DNA of 64,000 bases from Punica granatum (Eukaryota; Streptophyta; Magnoliopsida; Myrtales; Lythraceae). Position numbers and translations under genes: made by a program. The stretch's first letter is position 1, and every line of letters begins with the position of its first letter. The notes under the pieces were generated by a model. The model was given only the letters and a program-made list of their open reading frames with translations. It did not search any database and had not been told where the DNA came from. The stretch lies in contig NC_045134.1 in assembly GCF_007655135.1 (NCBI RefSeq), forward strand, positions 4,670,982 to 4,734,981, given 5' to 3'. Below are positions 12,050 to 25,581 of the stretch, in pieces.

Positions 12050-12685
12050 TGCTCCTCCGGCTCCTCACGGCGGCTCTACGTGCGTCAATGGAGTGTCAGT
12101 TTCGTAATTTGGTGGCTACTTCAGGTGACTTTTCGTAAATACAACGCAAATTCTGCTCGTCGCGTAATTGCTTGCGAGGTCCATAATTATGGAAAGTTTC
12201 AGATTTGTTGCATGTAGTCTGGTGCTTGACCATTTCACACCCAAGCGAAGTTTCACACAATGCCGAAATACATCTCGAAGCTTCGGCATTCTTCGGTTGT
12301 GCATTTTCCAATTAACCTTTCAATTTATAAGTCCAAGTGGTGTTGCTCGGTTCACGTTTGAATCTTTTTTTTTCTGCCATTACTAGAGAGTTATCAGTAG
12401 AGTCTTTGACGGATCAATCGGCGAATACTCCATTTAAAGGAGATAAATCTAACTTGGATCATACAAATTCTGATATTGTCAAGGTCGCGCAATGGAAATG
12501 AGACGAAAACCGACTTCAAGGTGCATTTCTGGCATTGGCATAAACTTCAGTGTATGAAATGATTCCACCCCTGAACATGGGGGTGCAAAGTGAAATTTCC
12601 CAAGAGAGAAGCGTTATCTGGTTCAGCTAAGAAGTGGATGAGGCAGGAGATCAAATGTTCATTGCTCCCCTCAATCTTCGCTGCC
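12050..12685. promoter_or_regulatory. Compact divergent promoter region
   Basis: 636 bp separate the start codons of the GT64 gene (minus) and the DnaJ-type gene (plus), so both must be driven from this interval. No clear TATA box could be chosen. There is no sign of another gene. Confidence 0.45.
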
Positions 12686-13859
12686 ATGGCGGTGGTGATG
12701 AGAGTGAACGTTCCGCCATTAAAGCAGCTCAGCATCCGGCGAAGTTCTCCGATGCTGCCACGGGTTTCACATCAGAAGCCTCACTTGTCGCTGAAGCCAC
12801 TCTGCTGCAGCTCCACATTTCAAGAACAGGTTATCTTCCTGCCATTGGTTCTTGGAAATGGAAGACTTATGCCAAACTCTCTTTTGTTATGTAATGTTCT
12901 TGTCTCGATCCCGGTCAAACACTGAAGTCTGAAACAGGGTTGGTCTTTGTTTCTGGTTATTCGGTTGGGAGAAGACTGAGCCAGGAATCACGTGTGAACC
13001 TTGCAATGGCAAAGGGTGGTTGGTCTGCGACTTCTGTAAGGGACAGAAGACCAACATCAAAGCCGAGAACAAGCGAATCTACCGCCGGTGTCCTTCCTGC
13101 AGAGCGGTAATTCCTTATCATCAACTGCGCAGCCTCTTTTGATAGCTCGCAACTGAATATATTGGATTTTTCCATCTTGCTGCTCAAGATGTCGGAGTAC
13201 GTTTATCTTGTGGCATTAGTGTGGTGTATTACTACATCTGTTGCAGCCAAAGTCCTCATTGCGTGTCATGGAATATTCCGTATAATTCGATTCCCGATTT
13301 AGACCTTCCAGCAATATTTGGTGCGAAGCAATGGAAGTCCTTAAGGATGAAATTGCCGAATAAATTGGATGCCTTAACATGGCAAGGCCAATCCTTTTCC
13401 TGTGCATTCTCTGGCAACCAAAAAAAAGGCCTTGCTTCCTATGTTTCGCACAGATCAATATTGACTCGTTGAGTTCACGCTTGTGCTTGGCAAAACAAAG
13501 GTAAGTCTAATGCTTATGGCACATTTCTTACCGAAGAATGGAAATAGAATGCAAATGTATGATATCCGTTCCATTCCCTTGTCGTTTTGTAACGAAACAT
13601 TTCACCAGAAGTCCTCTGCCTTCCTTCCTGGACATGGTTTTACACAATCTGATATCAGCTCCAGATCCCTACACTGTCGAGCTACAACCTCATCCTTTTG
13701 ATATAGCTTTCGTGTATGCATTACAATACGCGGGCTTAACATGTGGAAATCCACTTGTTGATATTTGTCTAGATCGGTTATGTCCTGTGTACAAGCTGCA
13801 AGGTGTTCAAATGTGTCACATTCCCGAACTATGAAGACGGAGCAGAGCTATCGCTCTGA
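12686..13859 (+). CDS. Small DnaJ-type cysteine-rich zinc-finger protein, probably plastid-targeted
   Basis: Three short exons, 12686-12829, about 12975-13106 and 13773-13859, all phase 0, give about 120 aa. The first 48 residues are rich in Ser, Arg, Lys and Pro and poor in acidic residues (MAVVMRVNVPPLKQLSIRRS), like a chloroplast transit peptide. The mature part has four CxxC pairs: CEPC, CDFC, CPSC and CTSC, with NGKGWLVCDFCKGQKTN and CKVFKCVTFPNYEDG. This is the DnaJ/BSD2-like zinc-finger fold without a J domain. Relatives are single-domain plant proteins thought to help fold or assemble plastid proteins. The exon 2 start could be 12972 instead of 12975, adding one lysine. An AATAAA lies at 14037. 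No single exon is long, so the gene is easy to miss in an ORF scan. Confidence 0.85.
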
Positions 13860-16800
13860 ATGCATTCCTCGCCTCCTCGTGCTAATCTTATGCAGTGAAG
13901 AACTGTTCTTGTTCATATCATGCTTTTGAAGGCCACTCTCATTCCCCTTTCTTAGGCGTAGCGTGTTTACTTAGCTGCTGCTGTACATGTAAGTCAATTT
14001 ATGTGTGTGCAATATTGCATAATTTAACATCACCTGAATAAATCATTTTCTATGGTGTTTGCGTTTTTAAAGACAACTACAGTGATATCGTTTTTTCGAA
14101 CGTAAAACTGTTAGCAATATGGAACAGATACATATTGTAACAGAATCGTTACATCCTTTCAACTTTGTGGCTCAATATTCGCTTGGCAAGGACTATCTAG
14201 GAACTTTGCCAATCGGGAAAAATAACCGGAAAGAAAACTACTACTCATTTCCTTGTGCTTTAATGACATGAATAACGGTTAATTCGTGATAAATGCTTAC
14301 ATTTCTCGTCTCCAGTGGCGATACCATTCTGGTGAGAGCTTAACCTATGGATTCATGTCATGATCGAATGGAGTCTGAGCTCCCAGGTGATGGAGCATTC
14401 CATAGGATCTCTTCGATCTACCAATTAACAACTACTAGGCTCAGGCTCGCTTGGACAAAGGTCTAGTTCCATTTCCTAGTCTCACAAACAGCATCGGCAT
14501 AGAACAGTCCAGTCTAGATTCCGGTCGCAGCCCGGCATCTATAGCAAAGGACGTTCCCCCACTACAGTCGTGCATTCTGCTTATATATTCATGTCTCTCG
14601 AACTCCAAATTATAATTAAGATAAATTACGTAAAAAAGCACAAGATTTCAATTTTTTTTAATCTAACACGAATTTTCACTTATTACATAGAAATCATTTC
14701 ACTTTAAATCCAAATCTATCCATTTGCCAATTTTATTCATCAAACAAAATAATGCCTCGTGGCATTGTTTTTTCCACATGACGCTCAAGCGAGTGGGTCG
14801 ATTGGAGTATGAAGAAGGGGTTGGAGCTACCATTGTGCGATTTTCTCTCTATGATCGACTCGAGCTTGTCGATAGACAGGGCTGGCGTTGTGAAAGTAAT
14901 GGAGAGAGCTCAAGCGGATCGATCAGAGTATGAAGAAGGGGCTGGAGCTATATCATTGTTCGTTGGAACTAGCAGATCAGTGATCGAGCACTGATATGAT
15001 AGATTCGTATTAAGGTTCTTGCGTGGTTCCATATTCCAATATATTATTATTTATTGATAAATTTATAATATATGTAACAATTACAATCATTATAATATAT
15101 AAAAGTCGAAAAGTGTGACGTGAATGCTCTATGTAAACTCGATTTTAAAACCCAGAACTCCACAGTGAATGTCCTTATAGTTTCATACAACAGATTTTGC
15201 CACATTTTCTCAAAAAACCGACCCGCTCATCCATCTTGACCCCTAGAATGTGCCACAAATTTGATTTTGGTCGGCCCAAATCCCACCGATTCCCCTAAAT
15301 CTGCGAAATCCCCTTTCTATATTGTTACAATGGAAATTATGGACTATAATTTGGGTTCTTGAGTGATTGCCCCTCTTTTTTCATTTTTCTTTTTAAATCA
15401 CACGTAGGTTGTCACACGATAAAGAAGATGCCAAGCGGGATTATTGTAGCAGTTATTAATGAAAAAATTAATTGAAAAGTAACGATTGGAAAATTAAGAC
15501 ATAAATGAAAAGTCGCATTAGATTTTGGGGAAAAAAAGGAATAAACCTTTTTTTTTCATAATTCACCCTTATTAGTAATACGATATACTATTATTGATTA
15601 TTTTGGCTAATCAATGACAGTTCGGCATAAAAGTGCGAGCAAACTATATGTCTATTTATTCTTTATGCTGCATAAAAACTCGGGACAAGACATAGGAATA
15701 CGCCACATAAGATAGAAGAAATATTTCTTTATGTGGTCTTTCGTTTGACCACCAATAGACTAACAGCGGGGCCCCGAGGACGGCTACTTTCTCTCTGCGA
15801 TCGACTCACCACAAGTGATTGTGTACTGAAGCATCCCATTTGGAGAACTCATCTTCCACCAAATCAACCAATTTCCACTTCATCAAATACTCTAACGGCT
15901 AGTCCTTAACTGCAGTGCTAGTTTAGAATAGTTTGTACTTGCTTTTAATGTCTTGCTGTATTGGAGGAAACGTTGCATCTGGTTTCCAAGTGTGTTAAAA
16001 GATAAACTGGATTGTGCATAAAAATAAAATAAAAGTTTTTTTTACTTTAAATTTCTCAATTATTACATTTCTTATGACTAAAGCAACCTCTTGTACATAA
16101 AATTAGAAAACTTTAATAATTACTTTCATGTAAAATTAAGGTGACAAACTAGAGCTCCTCTTTATTTATTTATTTATTTTTACAATTTATGGCTTTGTTT
16201 ATCTGCAATCATTGACTACAATTATTTCGACATTCTCATTCCCCGAAGTCGAATAAGTAGCCCTTCCTTCCTCTTCTCCTACTTTCATATATATTCACAT
16301 CAACGGAAATGTAGAGACCAAGAAATATGTGCTCGTTGTGCCATTCACCAGCCGCTCCTTGATTTGATCTCTTCAGGTACGAACAACCTCCTTTCTAATT
16401 GTATTCTATGCGCAAGGATCCATCCTCCAAACACCTTGGAAGCAACCGAGACAGGACATGATTATACTGCTTCTCAATGCATTTCCTTTGCAAAGGATCA
16501 CATGACTTGTGAGCGTGACAATTGCCTTCCGAGTTGTTAAAGATCCTAGATCCCATTCCAACATCGAATTAATAAAGAAAAACCAACGAGCTTATAAAAG
16601 GGTTGGGTTCCGCATTCTAAGGGCTTAAGCTAATAGGATACGGAACCCAACTGCACTTTCCCTTGGAGAGTTCCATAGCTCGCAAACTTTATTTGCGTCA
16701 TCTTTTGTCCCGGAGGACATTACGAGCAGTATGCAAGTTTCTAACTGAAGGCTGCCCGTAGTAAATGTCAGCACACTTCACACTTACTCAAGAATGACCA

Positions 16801-17991
16801 ACAAGTTTCTGGTGAAAGAGAGCCACGATGTCGGGACATGGTACCATCTTCTTTATCAGTGTAGTTTAAATACACATACTTTATTTTTCTTTATGTCTAT
16901 TAATAAAATAAGAATTAAATTAAGTATTCTTAACGTAGCAATTCTAGTTTAATTACTAACATGTGCTAGTGTTCTTTCTTTGTGTGTTCTACGTGTTCAT
17001 TTTCATATATATCTTTTACATTTCATATAAGAATTATTTAGATTTGAAGATGAATTTGCATCTACAAAGCAATAAGAATTGTCAATAATTAAACCAATAT
17101 TTAAATGGTTCAAGAATAAATTGCAAATCATTCTATTATTTAATATGTATTAAATATTTCAATTTTATTCTCAATATATTATACGCATATATCTATCATA
17201 GATATATGCTTCTTGATTCTAAAAACTTGAATGCTTAGAATAAATAAATTTAAAGTTACTTAAGTATTCTTTAAAGATATATATGTTTTTCTCAATGCAG
17301 ATATCACTTTAATTATTCTTTATATGAGGATTTTCAATTATAATTTAGAATTATCTTACCATACCTAATTTTATATTTATATGTAAAATATATCTTGCAT
17401 TCTCTCTTCTTCTTTTTTTTTTTTTTGAAGGGGGTTGGGGGTGGTGTGAAATATATCTTGCTTTATTGGAACCAAATTAATTTCATGATATTTATTAATG
17501 AATGCTTAACCTAACACTTTCCTTTTACACTTCCTATGTGTGAAGTCTTTTTTTTTTTTGGATGAAGAGTGAAGTCTTAAATTTTACCTTGCTAATTGAG
17601 AGTAATATTATGCATTAATCATCATGTAAAAATTAATTCTACTTAATCAAACCATATAAACATAAGGTGCTAACGGAAAAAGTAGTAATTGGTCTAGTTG
17701 AGAAGAAGTAAAAATAATAATAAATAATAACATACATTTCAATTCTCAACCACAAATACAAAAAGATCAAGCAATACAAATTAATATATATAAACAAATG
17801 TATTGATTTTTTCAGTATACCATGCATCTTGATATATATAGCTCGTATATTCAAAACACTATAATGCATAAACTGGATGCATGGAAATCTTACATCGTTC
17901 TTATTAGTTGAAATTTGAAAGAGTCATCCATTCCAAAGAGAATGGTGTTCGTTACCGATATCATACATACATATATATATATATAGGTAAG
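13860..17991. other. Intergenic, AT-rich, no gene seen
   Basis: Holds the 3' flank of the DnaJ-type gene, a diverged repeat of about 122 bp period (GAGTATGAAGAAGGGG at about 14805 and 14926), a strong short palindrome at 16602-16651, and otherwise low-complexity AT-rich DNA. No coding region or RNA gene recognised. Confidence 0.55.
16602..16651. repeat. 18 bp-stem inverted repeat with 14 nt loop
   Basis: GTTGGGTTCCGCATTCTA pairs with TAGGATACGGAACCCAAC at 16 of 18 positions, around the loop agggcttaagctaa. It is far more GC-rich than its surroundings. It could be the end of a decayed transposon or a transcribed hairpin; its function is unknown. Confidence 0.6.
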
Positions 17992-18550
17992 TAGGGATGG
18001 CTATGATATTTGTAAAAAACCATATCTGCGGATAACCGCACCATTTTTAGCACCAGATAATCGCACCAAATGGTTGTGGTGTGGATATGATTTTTAATTT
18101 CAAAAACCACCGCAGTGTGGTGCGGATATGGTTTTGATGAAAAAACTGCGGATAAAACCGCACCGTCGTATTTATATTTTTATACATATAAATTAGGCTA
18201 ATTCTCCAGCAGATTGTCCAAACCCAGTCCTAATCCAACTTGATTTCTTAATTTAACTATTAATAAACTAATAAATTTATAAAGATAGGGTACTCATCTA
18301 AGGATAATTTTTATGTAGAAGATTTAATTTAATTTATTTCTTTAATTGTTATGCCTTTTTAAATTTTTATTTAACTTAATTTTGTCGTGCGGTGTGGTGT
18401 GGATAACCGTGATTTTTTAATGGTGCGGATATGGATTTCAATTTTCAAAACCGCGATGGATATTGTGCAGATACGGTGCACGATTTTATATCGCGGTGCG
18501 GTTGCGGTTCTCGTGGTACCCGCACCACATCTGCACCGCTGCCATCCCTA
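17992..18550. mobile_element. 559 bp hAT-type non-autonomous element
   Basis: The terminal inverted repeat TAGGGATGGC / GCCATCCCTA is flanked by 8 bp duplications TAGGTAAG and TTGGTAAG with one mismatch, as expected for hAT elements (8 bp target duplication, TAGGG ends). Subterminal regions carry many TGCGGAT and GGTGCGG repeats in both orientations, which is typical of hAT transposase-binding arrays. No coding capacity. Confidence 0.82.
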
Positions 18551-18689
18551 TTGGTAAGTAATTAATAATGCATATGCGACATGTACATTTTTCCACGAAA
18601 TTTCCATTATCACATTAAAAAGAGTGTAGTTAATAGTTGATCTATTTTAATTATTTTTTTGTTATAAGGGAGACTAAACCTAATATAAT

Positions 18690-18835
18690 GAAATATAAAT
18701 TCCAATAACTAATAAAATTAGTATGAGTGGTCTCACCACGAAAATTAAACATGCAACCTCTTAAAGGAAAAACGAGCTGAAGGCGTAAGCCACTTTGCGC
18801 TACAACCTCTTGCTCTTAATCTACCTTAGTTAATC
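18690..18835 (-). mobile_element. tRNA-derived SINE remnant
   Basis: On the minus strand there is a pol III A box-like stretch (TTGTAGCGCAAAGTGGCTTA) followed about 45 nt later by a B box-like GAGGTTGCATGTTTAATTT, then a body ending in AT-rich sequence. This arrangement matches tRNA-derived plant SINEs, but no target duplication was resolved. Confidence 0.42.
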
Positions 18836-19107
18836 CGGTTTAGGACTATCTTCACAGTCCAACTAATATATAAATTAAAATGTCCAACTGTGACGGTGAT
18901 TATTTTCTCGATAAGAACTTTTCATTTATCCAAGATTTTAGTTTTCGTACGTTCAATAGGTTTCGTTAATTAGTTTTCCGCAGCAAGTTATGAATTTCTT
19001 ATTGCATTCGTTAATTAATTCTTGATTGTAAATGATATGATCTTTATATGGAGCTTTTATTGGTAGCATTTATTACTTCTAAAGGCAACTTACATTTTAT
19101 ATATAGA

Positions 19108-19813
19108 TCAGGTTATTGACCACGTGCATTGCACGAGTTTGATAAAGAAAATTGTATTGCGACAAGTTAAATATAAAAAGAAAATTTGTTATCAATTGAT
19201 AATTTATGTTAATATACATAAAATTTTGGATATTTTGTAAACTTTTTAATATAATAAACTTCATACCCACGTTAGATAATATTAATTCAAGAGCTCATAA
19301 TTAATAAATAATTCATGTAAGATACTTCATATACATAAATCCCAAGTACTGATCTAATTTAAAAGAAAAGAATCATAATGTCTATAAGATTTTAAAGTTA
19401 AGTACCATTTGGTGTTTTATTCTCACCCACATTTTATAAATTATTTGTGAATATGAATAATTTTAGATAAAATAAATCAACCATTTCCATGAGAAATTTA
19501 CTTATTCAAATTTTATAAGGTTAACAAGTTTTGTAAATTGAATCATATGAAGTTTAACATAATTTTAACAATTCATATTTTTCTTAAGATTATGAAATTG
19601 TTTTTACTATAAAATAACAATAAATGAAAATGATTAGAATCATTTTTTAATATTTCTTTAGATATAGTTTCTTTAATTACATTATTAATTATTATCATTT
19701 ATTATTTTCTATATAACATACTAGTCTATTAAGGCATTTATTATTGTACCCTTATTTCTTAGGGCAGTATAGTCAAGTTTATATATATATATATATATAT
19801 ATATGTATAGTAT
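19108..19813 (-). mobile_element. Non-autonomous Helitron, minus orientation
   Basis: On the minus strand the 3' end has the hairpin CGTGCAATGCACG, then 11 nt, then CTGA, with T next, the Helitron CTRR signature. Its internal 3' region (GAGCTCTTGAATTAATATT..CTAACGTGGGTATGAA) matches the element at 54341-56147, and the AT-rich 5' part also aligns with that element's start. The 5' end is approximate. Confidence 0.68.
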
Positions 19814-22800
19814 CTCAAATTGACACGGAATCTCTTTTACTTTTGCTACATGAATCCTCATTTTTAGGAATCTTATTGATCTTGTTTGCGTTTAAACCCT
19901 TCATTGCTTCATTCATTTGTGCTTTGTGGCTGGATAGCCTATATACAATTGAAGTCTCTTTCTGTCGGCATTCAGTAAGTGAACTACAACAATTAATTGC
20001 AGTTGTCTCACGGTGCATTTAAGTATTTATTTAAATATCTAAATTTAGACCCGCCTGAATTAATTCAAATAATTCATTACATCTTCCGTTAAATCAGATC
20101 TCATATTCATTCTTACTAAAAAATGGACGTGTCTTATAAATGGAAAAAATCCACGACTAGAATATCAATAGTGGCCAATTCTGTTTTTTTTTTCCTCTAT
20201 AAATGTTAATGTGCTTTTGAATACCAACAAATAATAGATTTTTTTATAAGTAATATATATATATATGTATGTATGTATATATGCACACAATCCTTTGTTT
20301 AGTTGTGAGTTTAACAAGCAACGAGCAATTCACACCGAGAATATTACTTGTTTATATCACTTCGCTTATAACTTACGTGAAGCATGAGTTGCTTGATCGA
20401 TGTGCTGCTATTAGTTCATCAATTAGATGAGTTGAAGTAGCTGGTTTTATTGGTTCCTTCTCTCTCATTACGAGTTAATTAAACATGTTGAAGCACTGGG
20501 AGAAATTTGGTGATGTGTTAGAAATTTATGGAGTGTAGTAAAATATTATAATTATATGGTTGCTATCATGCTATGTCAGGAAGCACTAACGCACACAAAA
20601 GAGAAATGGTCTTGTGTGTTTTTCATGACGCAACTCTCCATTAATGGTCTGATTGGACAGCCATCCTTGCCCTTATTTTTCTTTATCTTTAACAAAAGTA
20701 GGGAGACTAGCACCATAAATAAAATAAGATAAAGAAAAGTTGGGCAAAATCTGGAAATAATAAAGTAAGGGATAGGGACTCAAATAGCAACATTTTCTTG
20801 GGGGTGACAAGTAATAAATTAATTGATTCCAAGATGAGTTTATAATAATCAACTGATGAGCACACATCCACACTATAATTTCAACTTTGATAGACTTATT
20901 ATGGTAGTCGATCGCAGAACTGCCTGGTATTTCATGAGCTTGATTTTGGATATTTTTAAGTGAAAACAAAATCATCACATCGATCAAATTGTGTGGTCTT
21001 CTTTCTGTACAATAATGATAATGCAAAAAGCTCGACCAATAGATATTCATATGAATTTATTCGGAGCCAAACCTCGGCCGTCCGCTTCCGAAAACTTGGG
21101 CAACTCTTGCGTAAAGTAATTAGGGCCTACACAAACAGATTTTTATGGCTTGTGGTGATCAATGTCTTGACCAAACACAGTATTCTCAATGCTTACACAA
21201 TTTTTCAATCATGCATCATGTTTAATTACTTTTGTATTTTCTCCTTTCTCAACTTTTCTGACTCTTTTTTTGGCTGAATTAACTTTTATGACACTGTGGA
21301 CACGAAAGCAATGGCCGGAGAAGCAAACAAAATACTAAATAAATAAATAAGACTAGAAAATGGTGAACATCTAGCTAGTATACAAAATATTTTGGGATTT
21401 GAAGTAATTAAGGAGAAATTAATTAAAAACATATCTAGTCTGATTTGTACGTCTCTTCCTCATATGGGAGGTTGTTCTATAGTCAACTTTTTGTGTCTAG
21501 TAATAAGTCGAGGCAGCATTCCAAACGACAACAAATGACAAACCAGTACCGTCATAAAACATGTACATGAATGAATAGCCATCGAACTTCATTTCTGAAA
21601 GAGAAGAATAAAAACGACAACATTAATGAATTAAATATAGAGTATTTGACATGGTTCGTCATTGTAAGGCTGGTCTTGCACTGTCGACAAAGAAGCTTCA
21701 TGTTTATATGATAATTGATTTGATTTCTCCTTTTACTTTTAGTTGGGCCAGCCTCTTCTGGATCATTCGAGAACAACCCCTCGAATTGATTTGGCATATA
21801 TAAATATATATATATATATATATAAACACAAACTTATGAATTCATATTATAGGATGCTTATATATATATACACACACATATATATATGTTATATAAACGA
21901 GTATGGGAAGGAAAAGTACACATACACTTGGAAACACTGCCCCCTATAGACAGAATACAATGTGCAGTTGTACATGCACTTGTATGATAATCTAGAAGTT
22001 GATTGTTTGTTTTTCACCACTGTGATTATTTGTACATTTTTAGTTAATTTTCCTTTTGATTTTCTTATACTGGACTATTGGGTCTATTTTGTAACACGAA
22101 AAAAAAATATCAAACACAGTAATTTTCTTTTAATGGGGATAAGTAAATTTTCTTGTATGGACTGTGCTGCTTAGGCTGGATGCCCACATTCCACATGAGA
22201 TGCCAGATGAGTAGTGGAGGTTGAACCGGGTCATCAACTTATCATTTCGACTTCGATATAACATCAATCCTCTTGGATGTTTTCCTTACGAATATATAAT
22301 ATCCCGACAAGTTGGGTATGCAGGTCCCATATGTTCGTTATTGTACATTCCGCACGATCGGTGCATTCAGGTACTCATTCCATTATTCTTAATGGAGGGC
22401 AATCCTATCATTCCCTCTATCTTCTCAGGACATAAATTGGGATATTCCCCTTCAATGGAAAAACATGAAGAGCAGCCACCAACTATGTTATTAGTCGAGT
22501 TAGGTCTTCAATAACATCCACTCAGTTATACCAGGTCAAAAAATTTCCAGTACAAATAATTTGCATGCCTGTACATTGTACTAGTCATTGTAATTTTACA
22601 TGACAATCAGTCGTCTAGTGTATGTGGCGAAACATAAGATAATATATGTATGTGTCTTTGCAGCGCGTGACGTGTTTGGTACATAATAATTGATTTGCAT
22701 CTTCATTTAACTGGAATATGTCTCGGTCTTATAATTTGAACCGTTCCAATAGCTTTAATAAATAGGTGGATTGCAGATTTTGATCAACTATTTTTTTTTC

Positions 22801-23019
22801 TTTGGATAAGTGATACTTTCGTTAATGGAAAAAGAATGTACATACACAATCAACCATCTTTATATTGCGCCTCCATGGAACAACTTTACTTTGACATTTG
22901 TGCAAATGAAATCTTTTTAGGAAGGCATATATGTGGATTTTCTTTTATTAAAATGCTAGGGTTTCGGATCTAAACCACGTGTGGTTATCTACGTCAGATC
23001 TATTTTCTTTTTCGGATAA

Positions 23020-23300
23020 GTGATAGAAATTTCATTAATTAAAAGTGTATCTACAAAATACACTTATCCAAGGAAATCATGAAAACAAACATACATCAAA
23101 ATTCCAAAACTCTAGCAGTAAGAGAATTCTCAAGCCTGGCCTCAAAATTAGGAATAGATCTCACATTTAGCTTTACAAGGCATAATACTTGCTGCAAAAG
23201 AACAGATATCGAATTCGTCCTCTTTTGAAAAATCCAGAGATTCCTTTCCCGCCATACTTGATAAATATAGCATGTCCACACTAGACGAAGAATGATAGAA
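23020..23300 (-). mobile_element. LINE 3' remnant
   Basis: The minus-strand frame 23096-23281 contains CYIYQVWRERNLWIFQ, close to the conserved (I/L)W.ERN.R.F segment near the C-terminus of plant non-LTR retrotransposon polyproteins. It is followed by an AT-rich tail with TGTAGATACAC. A similar GGATAAGTGATA..TTAATGG tail lies at about 22800. Only a fragment remains. Confidence 0.5.
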
Positions 23301-24736
23301 TCAAGTCTCCCACTACTAAAATATGCGTGTCATTCATCTACACTTTATTGTATTTATATTACTTGTAATTGTATTTTCATATATACGTGAACAGGACATA
23401 TTTCCTAATTGGCCTATATACGCAGTTCATTTAAGGGGGGAAAAAGAGAAGAAGAAGAAACAGATATAGACTTATGCATGCGAACGTGGATTTCACAGTT
23501 GTCCCGCTAGTTATAGCAGCAGCTACACGTAAATCGAGAGAGAGGAGACAATATGTGTGATCGTGGACGATCGAAACGGCTGTTTTTGTGTCCACGATCT
23601 TCTTTGACTTTAAGTGGACCGAAAGTGCCCCTATCATAATCACAAGTGCGGATTTTAGCTGCAAATTGAGTTTTCAATTGGCGGACTTATTATATGTTAT
23701 TCATAGGGATCTAAAACTCACCGAAAACATATTTTATAGTCATTGTGACCGAGTAAAAATAAATTATCAATCAATAAATTAAGGATTACGTATGTGATAA
23801 CCAAAAAATATAATTTTTATATGATTTTTTTGATACCACGTACCATGTTTTGAAATATAAATAATTATGCACATACAAGTAAATATATAAACTCCTTAAC
23901 GTTTAATTAATTTATCATTATACGATCTGCATATACTAAGTGGTGCATTTCCCGTATATTGCAGTTTCATCGCTATTCTTCTCGTCAAGCGATGACGGAG
24001 AATTTATTAATTAAAATATTTTCTCGTACATGTATGAGATGCATTTTCCTCTTGTTTAATTACTCTCTCTTTGTGCCTCGTCAGATTCTCACTCATGCAT
24101 ATAGATCACATTCAATTTTCCTCTTCCCAAATGTCCACATCCTCCTTTCGCACCTAACTGTATTTTTTCGATTACAAAAAAGCCAACGAATCTATTATGA
24201 AAAATAAAAATATAATAAAAAAATAAAAATAATTTCATTTGAATATGAAACATATTAATTTCTAAATGAAAACGTGTATCTGTATACTGTATATGCCCTC
24301 TCTTTCGTACCTAACTCTCTCTATATATATATTCGGGTTGATCAGTGGGGCCGTAGCTAGAGTATTTTGATTCTCGCACGATATTTTTTCTTTTTTTTCA
24401 TGAAAAGTTACCTTTGGATTCTCACACGATATAGAATAGTAACTTTTTATTCCTTTTAGTACATTTGCTAGTGAAAATAATTATAAGTAAAAGGTATGGA
24501 ATAGAGAATATATAAATATCTACACACGCACATGTATGCGTACAGATTTTTTTAACTTTGATAGAAGCCATTATCTCCATACGAACTAAACAGTTGGCCA
24601 TGAATTTTCATAGATAATTTAGAATATCCATTGCATTCCCTTTGACATGCTCAAAAGCATTTATTCTTATACCTAATTTCCCACTATACCAATTCTATGT
24701 TCTAAATTAACTCCTTTAGACAATCATCTTTACAAT

Positions 24737-24850
24737 AGGGTTGGCCTGGTGAGCAAAGGACGCAATTTTACAAAAGATCTAAGTTCGATTAACTCTAAAT
24801 TATGTAGGATGACACTTGCATGATTTGTATGGCTGAATTGACACGTCCCA
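24737..24850 (+). mobile_element. tRNA-derived SINE remnant upstream of DUF599 gene A
   Basis: GGTTGGCCTGGTGAGCAAAGG resembles a pol III A box and AAGTTCGATTAAC a B box, about 37 nt apart. The region is absent from the matching place in duplication unit 2, so it probably inserted after duplication. Confidence 0.4.
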
Positions 24851-25581
24851 TGAACTTGTAGGGTGTTCATGTGGTTTTAAGTACATATATAAACAGATGT
24901 ATACCATTGTTTACCCAAATAGGTCATAAACGTACCACACACACTTGATAAAGATTAATTTTTTAAGTAGTTAATGTGTTGGATGACCCAAAAACAAATA
25001 ATGTAAAGGAAATAGTGAAAAGGGGGCAAATGAGACGAATCCACCTTATTTAGGACCAATTGCTTGCTTGTAGTTAAGCACTAGAAGGGGGACAACACTT
25101 TTTTCATGGGCTCTCTCTCCGTCCCCCGATTGAACTCTCTCTCCAAAACTAGTCCACATTCATCCATCCACATATATATATATATATATATATTTATATA
25201 TTTATATACACAAGAGCCATGGTGAGACGATGCATACGCTGATGATAAGGAAAAAAATAAATAAATAATAAAAACTTTATATCTTTCTTTTTAATTTATA
25301 GAAAAATGCTTTATAAGTTTGATGCTGATGAGGAAGCGGAAGCATTAAGAGACATAGTTAGTCTACGACAGAGAGAGAGAGACACGCACACATGGCACAC
25401 GCATATATATATAGATAGAAAGCATAGACGAAGCTGCAATGAAGAAGAATTGCTAGCTAAGGCAAAAGAAAGCTCGATATATAGGAGGAAGACGATCAAG
25501 AAGAAGAAGAAGAAGAGGGGACTAGGAGGAGTACGAGTAACCCATATACATATATATACACATATATATACGTTTATATAT

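Noticed and set aside
25306..25581. In-frame N-terminal extension of DUF599 gene A
   Set aside because: The frame is open, but it is Lys/His/Tyr low complexity from microsatellite-like DNA. The homologous copy B sequence is out of frame, and family proteins start at MEWRKYY.
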